From Bacteroidota bacterium (GTDB taxonomy: Bacteria > Bacteroidota > Bacteroidia > AKYH767-A > OLB10), in the NCBI GenBank assembly GCA_016714535.1, contig JADKDR010000009.1:1-64000 (forward strand): 64,000 bases of DNA, given 5' to 3'. Within the stretch, counting starts at the first letter, position 1; each line of letters begins with the position of its first letter. Under the pieces are notes generated by a model. The model saw nothing but the letters and a program-made list of their open reading frames with translations. It had not been told where the DNA came from and did not search any database. Made by a program: the position numbers and the translations under genes. Shown here piece after piece: positions 8,655 through 17,424 of the stretch.

Positions 8655-10079
8655 TTAAAAATACATTTTACAAACTCCAATAGCCGTTAGTACACAAACC
8701 AAATCTACCAGCAACATAATGGCAAGGGTGTAACGTGTGTTTTTTATGTTAACACTTCCATAGTAAAGGGCAATTACATAAAAGGTAGTTTCGGCTGCAC
8801 CTTGAAACAAACAGGACAGTTGCCCGGCCAGGCTGTCGGCTCCATAGGTTTTCATGGCATCGAGCATAAATCCTCGTGAGCCTCCGGCACTAAAAGGTCG
8901 CATGAGTGCAACAGGAAGGGCATCTATTATTTGCCTTTCCACATTAAAATATCCAAGTAATGTGCTAAGTCCACTCATTAGTATATTCATCAATCCACTG
9001 TTTCTAAAAAGGCTAAGCACAGCAAGCATAGCAATCATGTAAGGCAATATTCGCAAGCCTGTTGTGAACCCATCTTTGGCACCATGCACAAACGAGTCGA
9101 ATAGGTTGGTATTTTTTGCAATAAATATTTTTTCACGATAAAACGCATAGCCCACTATGGATAGAATAATAATTAGCAATACTGCATTGCTCAGGTTGCC
9201 AGTAAACGATAACTTGGTAGTGCTGTCAAGTTTTTGTATATAAAACAAGAGCATACTTATTAACGCACTTACACCAGTTACCAGGCCAATAATAGTAAGG
9301 TTAACCAAGTTGATGCGTTGTCTGATGCTAACAAAAACTAAGGCTGCTACGGTACCTATAAACGAAGTAATTATACATGGCACCATAATATCGGACGGAT
9401 TTGCTGCATGTTGTGCTGCACGATACCCAATGATGGAAGTGGGTATAAGGGTAAGTCCGGCCGCGTGAAGACATAAAAACATAATTTGACTGTCAGATGC
9501 TTTGTCTTTGTCAATATTAGTTTCTTGTAAACTCTCCATGGCTTTTAGTCCAAAAGGGGTAGCAGCATTATCAAGACCCAAAAAATTTGCTGCAAAGTTC
9601 ATAGTCATAAAACCAAAGGCCGGATGGCCTTTTGGCAATTGAGGAAAAATTTTATTAAACAAAGGAGAAAGTAATCTGGCTAACCCCGATGTTGCATCCG
9701 AGTCACTTAGCAAGTGAAGCAACCCGCAGAAAAAAGTGAGATAGCCGATTATAGGGAGCCAGATATCTATGATAGCATTTTTACATGTAGGAAACAATCC
9801 ATCGGCAGCCTGTTTTCCGTGGCTCACTTGTACTATCATATTGTTGGCAAGTGTGTACGTTTTTCCAAGATGCTCCGCTGTTTTTTCCGAAATTAATTGG
9901 TTGTATAACAAGGTGTCTTCCTTTAGCGAACTAAGAGCAACTTCACTTACTAACACCGGATCGTTTTGCTTTCCATTGATAACACCACTAAGTGTGTATA
10001 TGTTGCCTGCAAACAGATTGAATAGTATAAATACAATACTGGAAATAATTATAAATGTCCAAAACCTGCTTAGCGCCAT
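8655..10079 (-). CDS. Fused SpmA-SpmB nucleoside-recognition membrane protein
   Basis: A 474-residue integral membrane protein with two gate-like (nucleoside recognition) domains: the SpmA-like half carries MTMNFAANFLGLDNAATPFG at about 160-180, and the SpmB-like half ends in MRPFSAGGSRGFMLD and CLFQGAAETTFYVIALYYGS. In Firmicutes these are two spore maturation proteins; in Bacteroidota they occur as one chain, and sporulation is not implied. A loop of about 80 residues after the first helix appears extracytoplasmic. The transported substrate is unknown. The gene stands alone, 317 bases from its upstream neighbour. Confidence 0.85.
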   Translation of the reverse strand: MALSRFWTFIIISSIVFILFNLFAGNIYTLSGVINGKQNDPVLVSEVALSSLKEDTLLYNQLISEKTAEHLGKTYTLANNMIVQVSHGKQAADGLFPTCKNAIIDIWLPIIGYLTFFCGLLHLLSDSDATSGLARLLSPLFNKIFPQLPKGHPAFGFMTMNFAANFLGLDNAATPFGLKAMESLQETNIDKDKASDSQIMFLCLHAAGLTLIPTSIIGYRAAQHAANPSDIMVPCIITSFIGTVAALVFVSIRQRINLVNLTIIGLVTGVSALISMLLFYIQKLDSTTKLSFTGNLSNAVLLIIILSIVGYAFYREKIFIAKNTNLFDSFVHGAKDGFTTGLRILPYMIAMLAVLSLFRNSGLMNILMSGLSTLLGYFNVERQIIDALPVALMRPFSAGGSRGFMLDAMKTYGADSLAGQLSCLFQGAAETTFYVIALYYGSVNIKNTRYTLAIMLLVDLVCVLTAIGVCKMYF

Positions 10080-10396
10080 AAACTATAAATGGTTGAATTG
10101 TTTGATTATGCAATTATAGATAAAATAGTTGCAAGAAAAATATGGCTTTCTCGCAGCATTTAAACAATAGCAAAATACTGACTTGGGGTGACTAAATATG
10201 TCTGCTGCCAAATACTTATTGGTCAACTTTTTGCCATCGGGTGCTTGTTATTAAGTTGCATAGCAAGGTAACAATCACTGCGAGTCTTTTGGAAAAAAAA
10301 AGTAATCAATTTTTATAAAGCATAAAATAATGAAATACTCATTCGTTAGTTTGGTAATTCATAAGCTTAGAACAGGTGCATCTGCATTTCCCCTAT
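10080..10396. other. Intergenic region, no feature recognised
   Basis: AT-rich sequence between two leftward genes. I see no open frame with family character, no tRNA, no strong hairpin with a T-run and no clear TAnnTTTG element. It should contain the spmAB promoter. Confidence 0.5.
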
Positions 10397-10894
10397 TTAT
10401 TTCATCGCTTTCTTAATCAACCTAAAGGCCCAATCGTAATGACTGGAAGTAGCCGAAATAAAATACGCTCCCAAGGAAGTGGTGCCCGTCCATTTATATC
10501 TCTTTTTTTCAAAAAGTTCCTCGTTACTATGCTTGCCAATTAATTCCATCATTTGGATATTTGACATAGTTAATTGCCTTCTTGCATTTTTTAAGTCGGT
10601 GGCACGATAGGTTTCCCATATTTTTTTATTCAAGTCAGGTGTAGTTTTCCAGGTGTATCCTTTGGCAGGCACTTCGGGCAAAGCGCCCTTCATGCCAATG
10701 TTGTACCATTCAGCCATAAGCAAGTGCCAGTGATATAGATGTGCAAGCACATCTCGTATGTTTCGGTTCATGGTACCCTTAGGAAATTCCTTATTTTGTT
10801 CTGCAACCGAAAAGGAGTCAACAAGATTATTTAAGGCTTTAAAATTCTTTTCGCTCAGGCTTAGCAATTCTAGTTTGTTGGTTGGTCGTGGCAT
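10397..10894 (-). CDS. ClbS/DfsB family four-helix protein
   Basis: A 165-residue DinB-like four-helix bundle of the ClbS/DfsB (DUF1706) family, recognisable from the start (MPRPTNKLELLSLSEKNF), the central RDVLAHLYHWHLLMAEWY block and the SHYDWAFRLIKKA end. The best-known member, ClbS, protects colibactin producers by hydrolysing the cyclopropane warhead; most relatives have unknown substrates. No biosynthetic gene cluster is near, so a general or unknown cytoplasmic role is more likely than self-resistance. Confidence 0.85.
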   Translation of the reverse strand: MPRPTNKLELLSLSEKNFKALNNLVDSFSVAEQNKEFPKGTMNRNIRDVLAHLYHWHLLMAEWYNIGMKGALPEVPAKGYTWKTTPDLNKKIWETYRATDLKNARRQLTMSNIQMMELIGKHSNEELFEKKRYKWTGTTSLGAYFISATSSHYDWAFRLIKKAMK

Positions 10895-11128
10895 GATGTT
10901 TTTGTTTTAATAACTGGCTTTTATTCAAGAATTATATTTATTGTCATACAGCAAAAGTAAAAAACATAAATCGTTGACATTGTATGGCGAGCAATTTATT
11001 TTTTGATTAACCAAAAAGACCAGTCCATCAAGAAATTTTTATTCTATAAGTCTTATCAAGCTGAAGTTATAATTATATAGGATAAGAAAACTTTGCAAGG
11101 CAAAATTTTATTACTTCGTCATCAATTT

Positions 11129-12595
11129 ATGGAAGATATTCTTGCTATCATAAGTCTTATTACCATTATTTTGTTTAGCACCATCACCAGTGAAGCATTA
11201 ACAAGGTATGGATTGGTTCAAGCTACGCTTGGCCGCAAGTTGCTTCATATTTCTGCAATTACAAGTTGTGCCGTTGCTCCATTAATTATTGCAAATCACA
11301 TTGTATTTGTATGTATTGTGGCTTCTTTTACTATCATACTTTTTTTTGCGGTTCGCAAAAAACTTTTTCAGCTAGATCAAGCACATCATCGCAGTTGGGG
11401 CATCTTCTTTTTTGTATTGGCATTTTTAATTTTAATCGTGTTATGCCATCCACATAGTAATTATTTAATTTTTTATCCCATGATTATAATGGCCTGGAGT
11501 GACAGTGTTGCAGGTTTAGTTGGGATTAAATTTTCAAAAAAATATTTTCAACCAATTAGCGAGAAGAAATCACTATTGGGCTGCCTAGCTTTTTTTTCAA
11601 CAAGCTGCCTTATTTTTGGTTTATCAAAGTTGTTCCCGGGGCGCTTCCCTGTTATTCCATTATCGCAGGATGTAGCGTATTTTATAAGTGCTGTTATCAT
11701 TATTGGATTAATGCTTACGCTATGCGAAGCAGTTTCTACCCGCGGCAGCGATAATTTATCAGTACCATTAGTTGCAGCTATACTGATGCATTTACTTTTC
11801 GAAAACAAAACTTCATCTCCCATAGTTCAATATTGGTTTGCCATGATGCTAGCAGTACTATTTGCTGCGGCAGCATACCGATATAAGTTGTTATCGTTGA
11901 GTGGTTCACTTACAGCACTTGCACTTGCTTTTTTTGTTTTTGGTATAGGCGGATTAGCATGGTCCGTACCAATACTATTATTCTTTGTTAGCGGAAGTCT
12001 TGCTTCAAAGCTTAATAAAAAATCAGGAGTAAGCAGCGATGCTAAATCTAAAAGGCCTCGCGATTATATTCAGGTAATATGCAACGGTGGTGTTGGTTTA
12101 GTTTGCATTTGGTGTTATGGTATAACAGCCAACACCGATTGGTACCTGGTGTACCTTGTTAGCATAGCAGTGAGCACAGCCGATACGCTTAGCAGCGAAA
12201 TTGGAATTTACATGCGTAGACAAACGGTACATATTATAAATTTTAAAAAATTGCCGACAGGAGTTTCAGGCGGAGTTTCGTTACCCGGAACGTTGGCAGC
12301 CGCAGTTGGTGCTGCGTGCATAGCCGCAGTTGGCGTTTTTTATCTTTCTACAAATTATGCAAAAGCATTTGTTTTAATAACAACATTAGGTTTTGCTGGT
12401 AGTATTGCAGACAGCATAATTGGGGCCTGTCTACAAGCAAAGTATATGCATACCGATACAGTTAGCGATGTGCCCCAACATCCGGGTGATAAATTAATTT
12501 CCGGTATGCGTTGGATGACCAATGATATGGTAAACATTCTAGCGAACATCATTATTAGTTTGCTAGCCGTTCTTTTAATTAATATACCACAATAG
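11129..12595 (+). CDS. Phytol/dolichol kinase-like and DUF92 fusion membrane protein
   Basis: A polytopic membrane protein of 488 residues from ATG 11129; a TTG start at 11093 would add an unlikely polar lead. The N-terminal half resembles CTP-dependent polyprenol (phytol/dolichol) kinases: LGRKLLHIS near residue 30, MAWSDSVAGLVG near 120 and a later CEAVSTRGSDNLSVP block. The C-terminal half (from about 250) is DUF92, seen in DTLSSEIG and TGVSGGVSLPGTLAA. Plant VTE6, a phytyl-phosphate kinase, is a DUF92 member and VTE5 is a phytol kinase, so the two halves could catalyse successive phosphorylations of an isoprenoid alcohol. That reading is inference. Confidence 0.8.
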   Translation: MEDILAIISLITIILFSTITSEALTRYGLVQATLGRKLLHISAITSCAVAPLIIANHIVFVCIVASFTIILFFAVRKKLFQLDQAHHRSWGIFFFVLAFLILIVLCHPHSNYLIFYPMIIMAWSDSVAGLVGIKFSKKYFQPISEKKSLLGCLAFFSTSCLIFGLSKLFPGRFPVIPLSQDVAYFISAVIIIGLMLTLCEAVSTRGSDNLSVPLVAAILMHLLFENKTSSPIVQYWFAMMLAVLFAAAAYRYKLLSLSGSLTALALAFFVFGIGGLAWSVPILLFFVSGSLASKLNKKSGVSSDAKSKRPRDYIQVICNGGVGLVCIWCYGITANTDWYLVYLVSIAVSTADTLSSEIGIYMRRQTVHIINFKKLPTGVSGGVSLPGTLAAAVGAACIAAVGVFYLSTNYAKAFVLITTLGFAGSIADSIIGACLQAKYMHTDTVSDVPQHPGDKLISGMRWMTNDMVNILANIIISLLAVLLINIPQ

Positions 12596-12808
12596 GCATG
12601 TATCTGCTCTTACACTTACAGTTGCGCATGCAATCTTGCGGCAAAGCAAAAGGGCAATGGTACCTAAAACCATAGCTTTGCATATTTTCAGTAAAATCAC
12701 TAGTAGCACATGCCAAAATTCTGTGCCAACTGTTTGTAATAATTACGTACGCAATTGACACGTATTAAAATTGCTAAACAAAAAAACCAATTTTCAATCA
12801 AGATTTGA

Positions 12809-13378
12809 TTAGCAATGAAAAAGCCAGTTGTAAACTAATTGTTCGCCATAGGGGGTGAGTACCGACTCGGGATGGAATTGCACTCCACGCAAATTAAATT
12901 GCTTGTGCTTTGCTGCCATGATGTTGTTTTCTTTATCTATAGCGGTAATCTCGAGGCTGTCGGGAAAGTCATCTTCATCAACCACCCACGAGTGATACCT
13001 GCCGCATTCAAATTCGTTGGGAATATTAGCAAAAAGTAAATCCGGTTTTACAATAACGGTTGGTTGGGCAATACCATGCTGAACCTGCTTAAGGTTTTTG
13101 AGCTTTGCTCCAAAACAAATTCCCATAGCCTGCAATCCAAGACATACACCAAGTATTTTTTTTGTAGGGGCATATTTTTGTAGCAGAGGCAAAGTAATAC
13201 CTGCATGTTCCGGTAAACCCGGGCCGGGCGAAATCAGTATTGCATCGAATTCTGCGGCTTGTTCAAGCGTAAGTTTATCATTTAAAAAAACACTGGTTTT
13301 TATACCCTCATATTTTTCTAAATAGTGCACAAGATTATATGTGAACGAATCGTAATTATCAATGACTAAAATGTGCAT
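12809..13378 (-). CDS. pabA: Glutamine amidotransferase, anthranilate/aminodeoxychorismate synthase component II
   Basis: A complete 189-residue class I glutamine amidotransferase. It starts with the signature DNYDSFTYNL, has the oxyanion block SPGPGLPEHAG, the nucleophile Cys79 in GVCLGLQAMG, and the His-Glu pair in VQFHPES near the end. It supplies ammonia from glutamine to a chorismate-using synthase, for tryptophan or folate. No trp or pab component I gene is nearby, so pabA and trpG cannot be separated by context. It is divergent from ridA with only 35 bases between start codons. Confidence 0.87.
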   Translation of the reverse strand: MHILVIDNYDSFTYNLVHYLEKYEGIKTSVFLNDKLTLEQAAEFDAILISPGPGLPEHAGITLPLLQKYAPTKKILGVCLGLQAMGICFGAKLKNLKQVQHGIAQPTVIVKPDLLFANIPNEFECGRYHSWVVDEDDFPDSLEITAIDKENNIMAAKHKQFNLRGVQFHPESVLTPYGEQLVYNWLFHC

Positions 13379-13413
13379 ATTTGAAAAAAATTTACGCGCA
13401 AATTAATTTTCTT

Positions 13414-13800
13414 ATGGATAATAAAAAAATCATATTTACCGAGCAGGCACCAAAACCTATTGGACCTTACAGTCAAGCAGTATTGATAGGCAATACAATA
13501 TATGTTAGTGGACAAATAGCAATTATTCCGGAAACGGGTGCTATGGCTCTGGATAATATTATTGAAGAAACCACCCAGGTTATGAAAAACATTACTGCAG
13601 TGCTTGATGCGGCAGGCATGAGCTTGGCGCAAGTAGTTAAAACCAGTATTTTTCTTAAGGACATGAATAGTTTCGCTCAAGTCAATGAAGTGTATGGGTC
13701 CTTCTTCAGTAAGAATTTTCCAGCACGCGAAACAGTTCAGGTAGCACGTCTTCCAAAGGATGTAAATGTTGAAATATCAGTTGTTGCTGTTAAAGACTAA
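13414..13800 (+). CDS. ridA: RidA family reactive intermediate deaminase
   Basis: A 128-residue RidA/YjgF protein from ATG 13414; the TTG at 13381 lies in the divergent promoter region. Family marks are KPIGPYSQAV near the start, YVSGQIAI, and the FPARETVQVARLP block followed by VEISVVA, containing the Arg and Glu that bind and activate water. It hydrolyses toxic 2-aminoacrylate and related enamines made by PLP enzymes, and works as a cytoplasmic trimer. Confidence 0.93.
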   Translation: MDNKKIIFTEQAPKPIGPYSQAVLIGNTIYVSGQIAIIPETGAMALDNIIEETTQVMKNITAVLDAAGMSLAQVVKTSIFLKDMNSFAQVNEVYGSFFSKNFPARETVQVARLPKDVNVEISVVAVKD

Positions 13801-14159
13801 GCGCAAAAAATATTTTTTGTAAATAAACGCTTTATACTCTATGGGATAATTACAACGGAAAGTGTTGTATTCAAAGTTTTAATTATTGAAAGAATGCAAC
13901 CTTTGATTGTGTAAGTTCATGCCTACCAGGTTGAAGAATATATTGCTTAGTTTGGATGATTTACTGACGGTATCTATATGTTTTGTTTGGACTTTTAAAG
14001 GTTATGCTTTCAGATCCTTCTCCTTTTTCAGTATTTAACCCAAACTTGCGGTTATTTTTTTTTTAATTATTCAATTGTTACATTTGTACTCCATAGGATT
14101 CATGAAAATCATTTTAAAAAGCAAGTCCAAAAAATTTTAACGAATAAAATTATATCAGA
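13801..14159. other. Intergenic region before the CotH gene
   Basis: Apart from the promoter element at 14079-14086, I recognise no gene, repeat or RNA structure in these 359 AT-rich bases. Confidence 0.5.
14079..14086 (+). promoter_or_regulatory. Promoter -7 element, CotH gene
   Basis: TACATTTG matches the Bacteroidota consensus TAnnTTTG. It lies 73 bases before the ATG at 14160, which gives a leader of about 65 bases. The upstream -33 element is not clear. Confidence 0.5.
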
Positions 14160-16685
14160 ATGAAAAAAAAGTTATTTAGCGTTCTATTAGTATTATGCTG
14201 CGTTTTCGGATCAAAAGCGCAACTCGTAGTTAATGAATACTCGTGTAGTAATCTTACACAGTATGTTGACAATCATAGCGACTACAACGATTGGTTCGAA
14301 ATATATAATGCAGGTGCAAGCTCTGTTAATCTGGCTGGTTATTATCTAAGCGATGATTCGTTGGTTAACAATAAGTATATAATACCACCTAATGTTTCTA
14401 TTGCAGCAAATGGTTTTTTACGCGTTTGGGCTTCGGGCCGCAACGAGGTATCATTACCCCATTTGCATGTAAACTTTAAATTAACTCAAACCAAAAAGAA
14501 TAGCGAGTTTATTGTTATTTCAGACCCATCGGGTGTAATTCTTGATTATGTAAAACTTAGCAAGCAAACCAAGAATGGCCATTCGCGCGGCCGTAAACCT
14601 GATGGAGGTTCTACATGGGGAGTATTTACAGTGCCTACTCCTAATGGTACTAATAATAATGCATTGCAATACATTCGTTATGCAGATAAACCTGATTACA
14701 GTGTAAATGGTGGCTATTATGCTTCGGCCCAGACGGTTACCATAACTACAAACGACAGTAATGCCATCATTCGTTATACGATTGACGGCAGCGAACCCAC
14801 CAATGCATCTCCAGTATATTCTGCGCCAATTACTGTAAGTTCAACAAAGGTATTGAAGGCAATAACATACACCAGCAATCAGGGAGTACTGCCAAGTTTT
14901 ATAGAGTACCAAACACTTTTTATCAATGTTTCTCATACGCTTCCAATTGTGTCTGTGTCGGCTACCTCATTAACAAGTTTGGCTAATGGAAATGGAAATC
15001 TTGAACCTCACGGATCTTTTGAGTTGTATGATACAACCGGAAATCGTGTTGGACATTCGTATGGTGAGTTTAACCGTCATGGACAAGACTCTTGGGTGCT
15101 AAGTCAAAGAAGTCTTGATTTTATTTCGAGAGATGAGCATGGGTATACGGACGCCATTCGTGAGCAAATATTTCTTGACTCGCCTCGCGATAGTTATCAG
15201 CGTGTGATGATACGTGCTGCCGGAGACGATAATTATCCTGCTGATTTTAATTCAGCCAATGCAGGAAGTGCACACTTACGCGATGCCTATATTCATACAC
15301 TTGCTATTAGAGGAGGTATGAACCTGGATGTACGCAGAGCAAGAAAAGTTGTAGTGTATTTAAATGGTCAATACTGGGGTGTGTATGATATTCGTGATAA
15401 TCCTGATGATCATGATAATACTAAATTCTATTATGGACAAGATAAATATAACTTGCAGTTTATTGAAACATGGGGAAACACATGGGCACAATATGGAGGC
15501 CAGGCTTCACTTACCGCTTATAGCTCTTTGCGCAGTTATATATTAAACAGTTCAAATAATTTTAGCGATCCAGCGAAGTATCAGTTTGTCTACGATCAGT
15601 ATGATGTAACCAGTTTAGTGGATTATGTTATTGCCAATACATTTACCGTTTGTACCGATTGGTTAAATTATAATACAGGTTGGTGGCGTGGAATGGATAG
15701 CACCGGTACGCACTTAAAATGGGGTTATATATTATGGGATAATGATGCTACCTTCGATCATTATATTAACTATACTAATGTACCAGGAACCCTATATGAC
15801 AGCGACCCTTGCGATGTAGAAAACAGCTCGCAAGTAAGCGACCCACAGTTTCACATTGATGTTTTGAATAAGTTACGTCAGAACCCTGGCTTTAATCAAT
15901 ATTATATTTCGCGTCAGATTGATATGTGGAATACCGTATGGAGTTGTAGCAATATGCTTGCAGAATTTGATAGTGTTGTAGCTGTAATTGATCCTGAGAT
16001 GGCAGCACATGCTACACGTTGGGGCGGAAGTTACAGCGGTTGGGTTGCTAACAAAAATACACTGCGCCAATTTATTGAAAACCGTTGCAATTGGATGCAT
16101 AATGGATTTATTAATTGCTATCAACTTACAGGACCTTATGATATAACCATTACTGCAAATCCTACTAATGGAGGCTCTATTGATTTTAATACTTTAAAGC
16201 ATACGCAACTTCCTTTTACCGGAAAATATTTTGGTGGTATGGATAACAAATTTCATATAGACGCAAACCCCGGATACACCTTTGCCAATTGGTCGGCCAA
16301 TGTAAATACCATTAATCCGATTAATACCAGTGTAGATATTACAGTTAACCCAAATGCTTCAGATACGATAACTGCACATCTTACCTTTGGAATTGGATTT
16401 TTGGAGCACGAAGGATCGGTTCCGCATATGAGCGCATTTCCTTCTGTATTTAATAGTGCTACAACAGTGGAGTATTACCTTCCTGAAAATGCATCGGTAA
16501 ATATCAGAATATTCAATAACCTTGGAACTGAAGTTGCTACCTTGGTAAGCAATATCGAAATGGTAAAAGGTAACTACATGGTAAATGTAGATTTTGGTCG
16601 CACCCAATTACCAGCCGGAGTGTATTATGTTCAGATGATTGCCGGTGGTCACAAAGCTGAAACTAAATTGATGTACGTAAAGTAA
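14160..16685 (+). CDS. Secreted CotH-kinase family protein with lamin-tail, CHB_HEX and T9SS domains
   Basis: An 841-residue multidomain surface protein. In order: signal peptide (to about 21); lamin-tail domain (about 22-125, VVNEYSCSN...DWFEIYNAG); a chitobiase/hexosaminidase C-terminal-like domain (about 180-245, YTIDGSEPT); a CotH domain (about 265-600, with YLNGQYWGVYDIRDN and the acidic WDNDATFDH); an InlB-like bacterial repeat (about 660-740, ANPGYTFANW); and a T9SS type A sorting domain (from about 755). The usual ERID element of CotH kinases reads DIRDN here, so protein-kinase activity is uncertain. It is probably exported by T9SS and displayed on the cell surface. Confidence 0.88.
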   Translation: MKKKLFSVLLVLCCVFGSKAQLVVNEYSCSNLTQYVDNHSDYNDWFEIYNAGASSVNLAGYYLSDDSLVNNKYIIPPNVSIAANGFLRVWASGRNEVSLPHLHVNFKLTQTKKNSEFIVISDPSGVILDYVKLSKQTKNGHSRGRKPDGGSTWGVFTVPTPNGTNNNALQYIRYADKPDYSVNGGYYASAQTVTITTNDSNAIIRYTIDGSEPTNASPVYSAPITVSSTKVLKAITYTSNQGVLPSFIEYQTLFINVSHTLPIVSVSATSLTSLANGNGNLEPHGSFELYDTTGNRVGHSYGEFNRHGQDSWVLSQRSLDFISRDEHGYTDAIREQIFLDSPRDSYQRVMIRAAGDDNYPADFNSANAGSAHLRDAYIHTLAIRGGMNLDVRRARKVVVYLNGQYWGVYDIRDNPDDHDNTKFYYGQDKYNLQFIETWGNTWAQYGGQASLTAYSSLRSYILNSSNNFSDPAKYQFVYDQYDVTSLVDYVIANTFTVCTDWLNYNTGWWRGMDSTGTHLKWGYILWDNDATFDHYINYTNVPGTLYDSDPCDVENSSQVSDPQFHIDVLNKLRQNPGFNQYYISRQIDMWNTVWSCSNMLAEFDSVVAVIDPEMAAHATRWGGSYSGWVANKNTLRQFIENRCNWMHNGFINCYQLTGPYDITITANPTNGGSIDFNTLKHTQLPFTGKYFGGMDNKFHIDANPGYTFANWSANVNTINPINTSVDITVNPNASDTITAHLTFGIGFLEHEGSVPHMSAFPSVFNSATTVEYYLPENASVNIRIFNNLGTEVATLVSNIEMVKGNYMVNVDFGRTQLPAGVYYVQMIAGGHKAETKLMYVK

Positions 16686-16709
16686 ATCTCTTTATAATCA
16701 TAATATATT

Positions 16710-16741
16710 AAACCACCGGAAATTAAACCGGTGGTTTTTTT
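16710..16741 (+). terminator. Rho-independent terminator of the CotH gene
   Basis: A perfect 10-bp stem, AAACCACCGG / CCGGTGGTTT, with an 8-base loop followed by a T-run to 16741. It lies 25 bases after the CotH stop. Confidence 0.92.
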
Positions 16742-16764
16742 ATTGTTTTGCACTTTAACTCAGA

Positions 16765-17424
16765 ATGCCTTCTATGTCTATTGAATATAAACTATTACTA
16801 AAGCGCATACTTCTGCTTCAGGTGGTTTACCTGGTATTGAGACTATTGTTTGTTGTTTTCAATTTTGCATTTCTTGATACGGCAAGCAGCAACATATGTA
16901 TGCTTTTTGTGCATGGGGTAAGGTTCGATATGGCAGCTATTATTTATACCAATGTGCTTTTTATTTTGATGCATTTGTTTTGTTTTGGTTTGTTTCACAA
17001 TAAAGTATTCCAACATTTACTATTCACCTTATTTTTACTTTGCAATACAGTTTTTTTTGCCTTTAATTTTATCGATTTAGCTTATTTCCCTTTTTCGCAT
17101 AAACGAAGCACTATGGATGCCCTGCGCATTTGGACCATGGGAACCGACACCGGAAATAACCTGACTGATATGGCCATCGATTTTTGGAAGGCTCCCGTAT
17201 TTCTGATCTCGTTTGTTGCGATCTTAATCATTTTTTATCCTAAGTATAAAGACATCAAATACAATTATGCGGGATGGAAGCAAATTGTGCTACGTTTATT
17301 TTTGGGTATAATAATTTGCGGCCTCTGTTTTGGCATTGTGCGCGGTAGCTTAAGTATTAAGCCCATGCAGGTATTCAAACAGCATCGGCTGAAGCAAATA
17401 CAACCAATGCACCTTTTGTGTTGA
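16765..17424 (+). CDS. LTA-synthase-type membrane sulfatase, membrane half
   Basis: The N-terminal membrane domain of an LtaS/MdoB-like alkaline-phosphatase superfamily protein: five hydrophobic segments, including the family-like FVHGVRFDMAAI and FFAFNFIDLAYFPFSHKRST. The frame leaves the family pattern near 17375. Adding one base there gives IQTASAEANTTNAPF and joins the catalytic half. Either ATG 16765 or 16774 could be the start. Confidence 0.8.
   Translation: MPSMSIEYKLLLKRILLLQVVYLVLRLLFVVFNFAFLDTASSNICMLFVHGVRFDMAAIIYTNVLFILMHLFCFGLFHNKVFQHLLFTLFLLCNTVFFAFNFIDLAYFPFSHKRSTMDALRIWTMGTDTGNNLTDMAIDFWKAPVFLISFVAILIIFYPKYKDIKYNYAGWKQIVLRLFLGIIICGLCFGIVRGSLSIKPMQVFKQHRLKQIQPMHLLC

Noticed and set aside
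8063..8683. 206-residue open frame on the plus strand
   Set aside because: It is antisense to the coiled-coil protein gene and rich in Phe/Ile from the complement of Lys/Glu codons.
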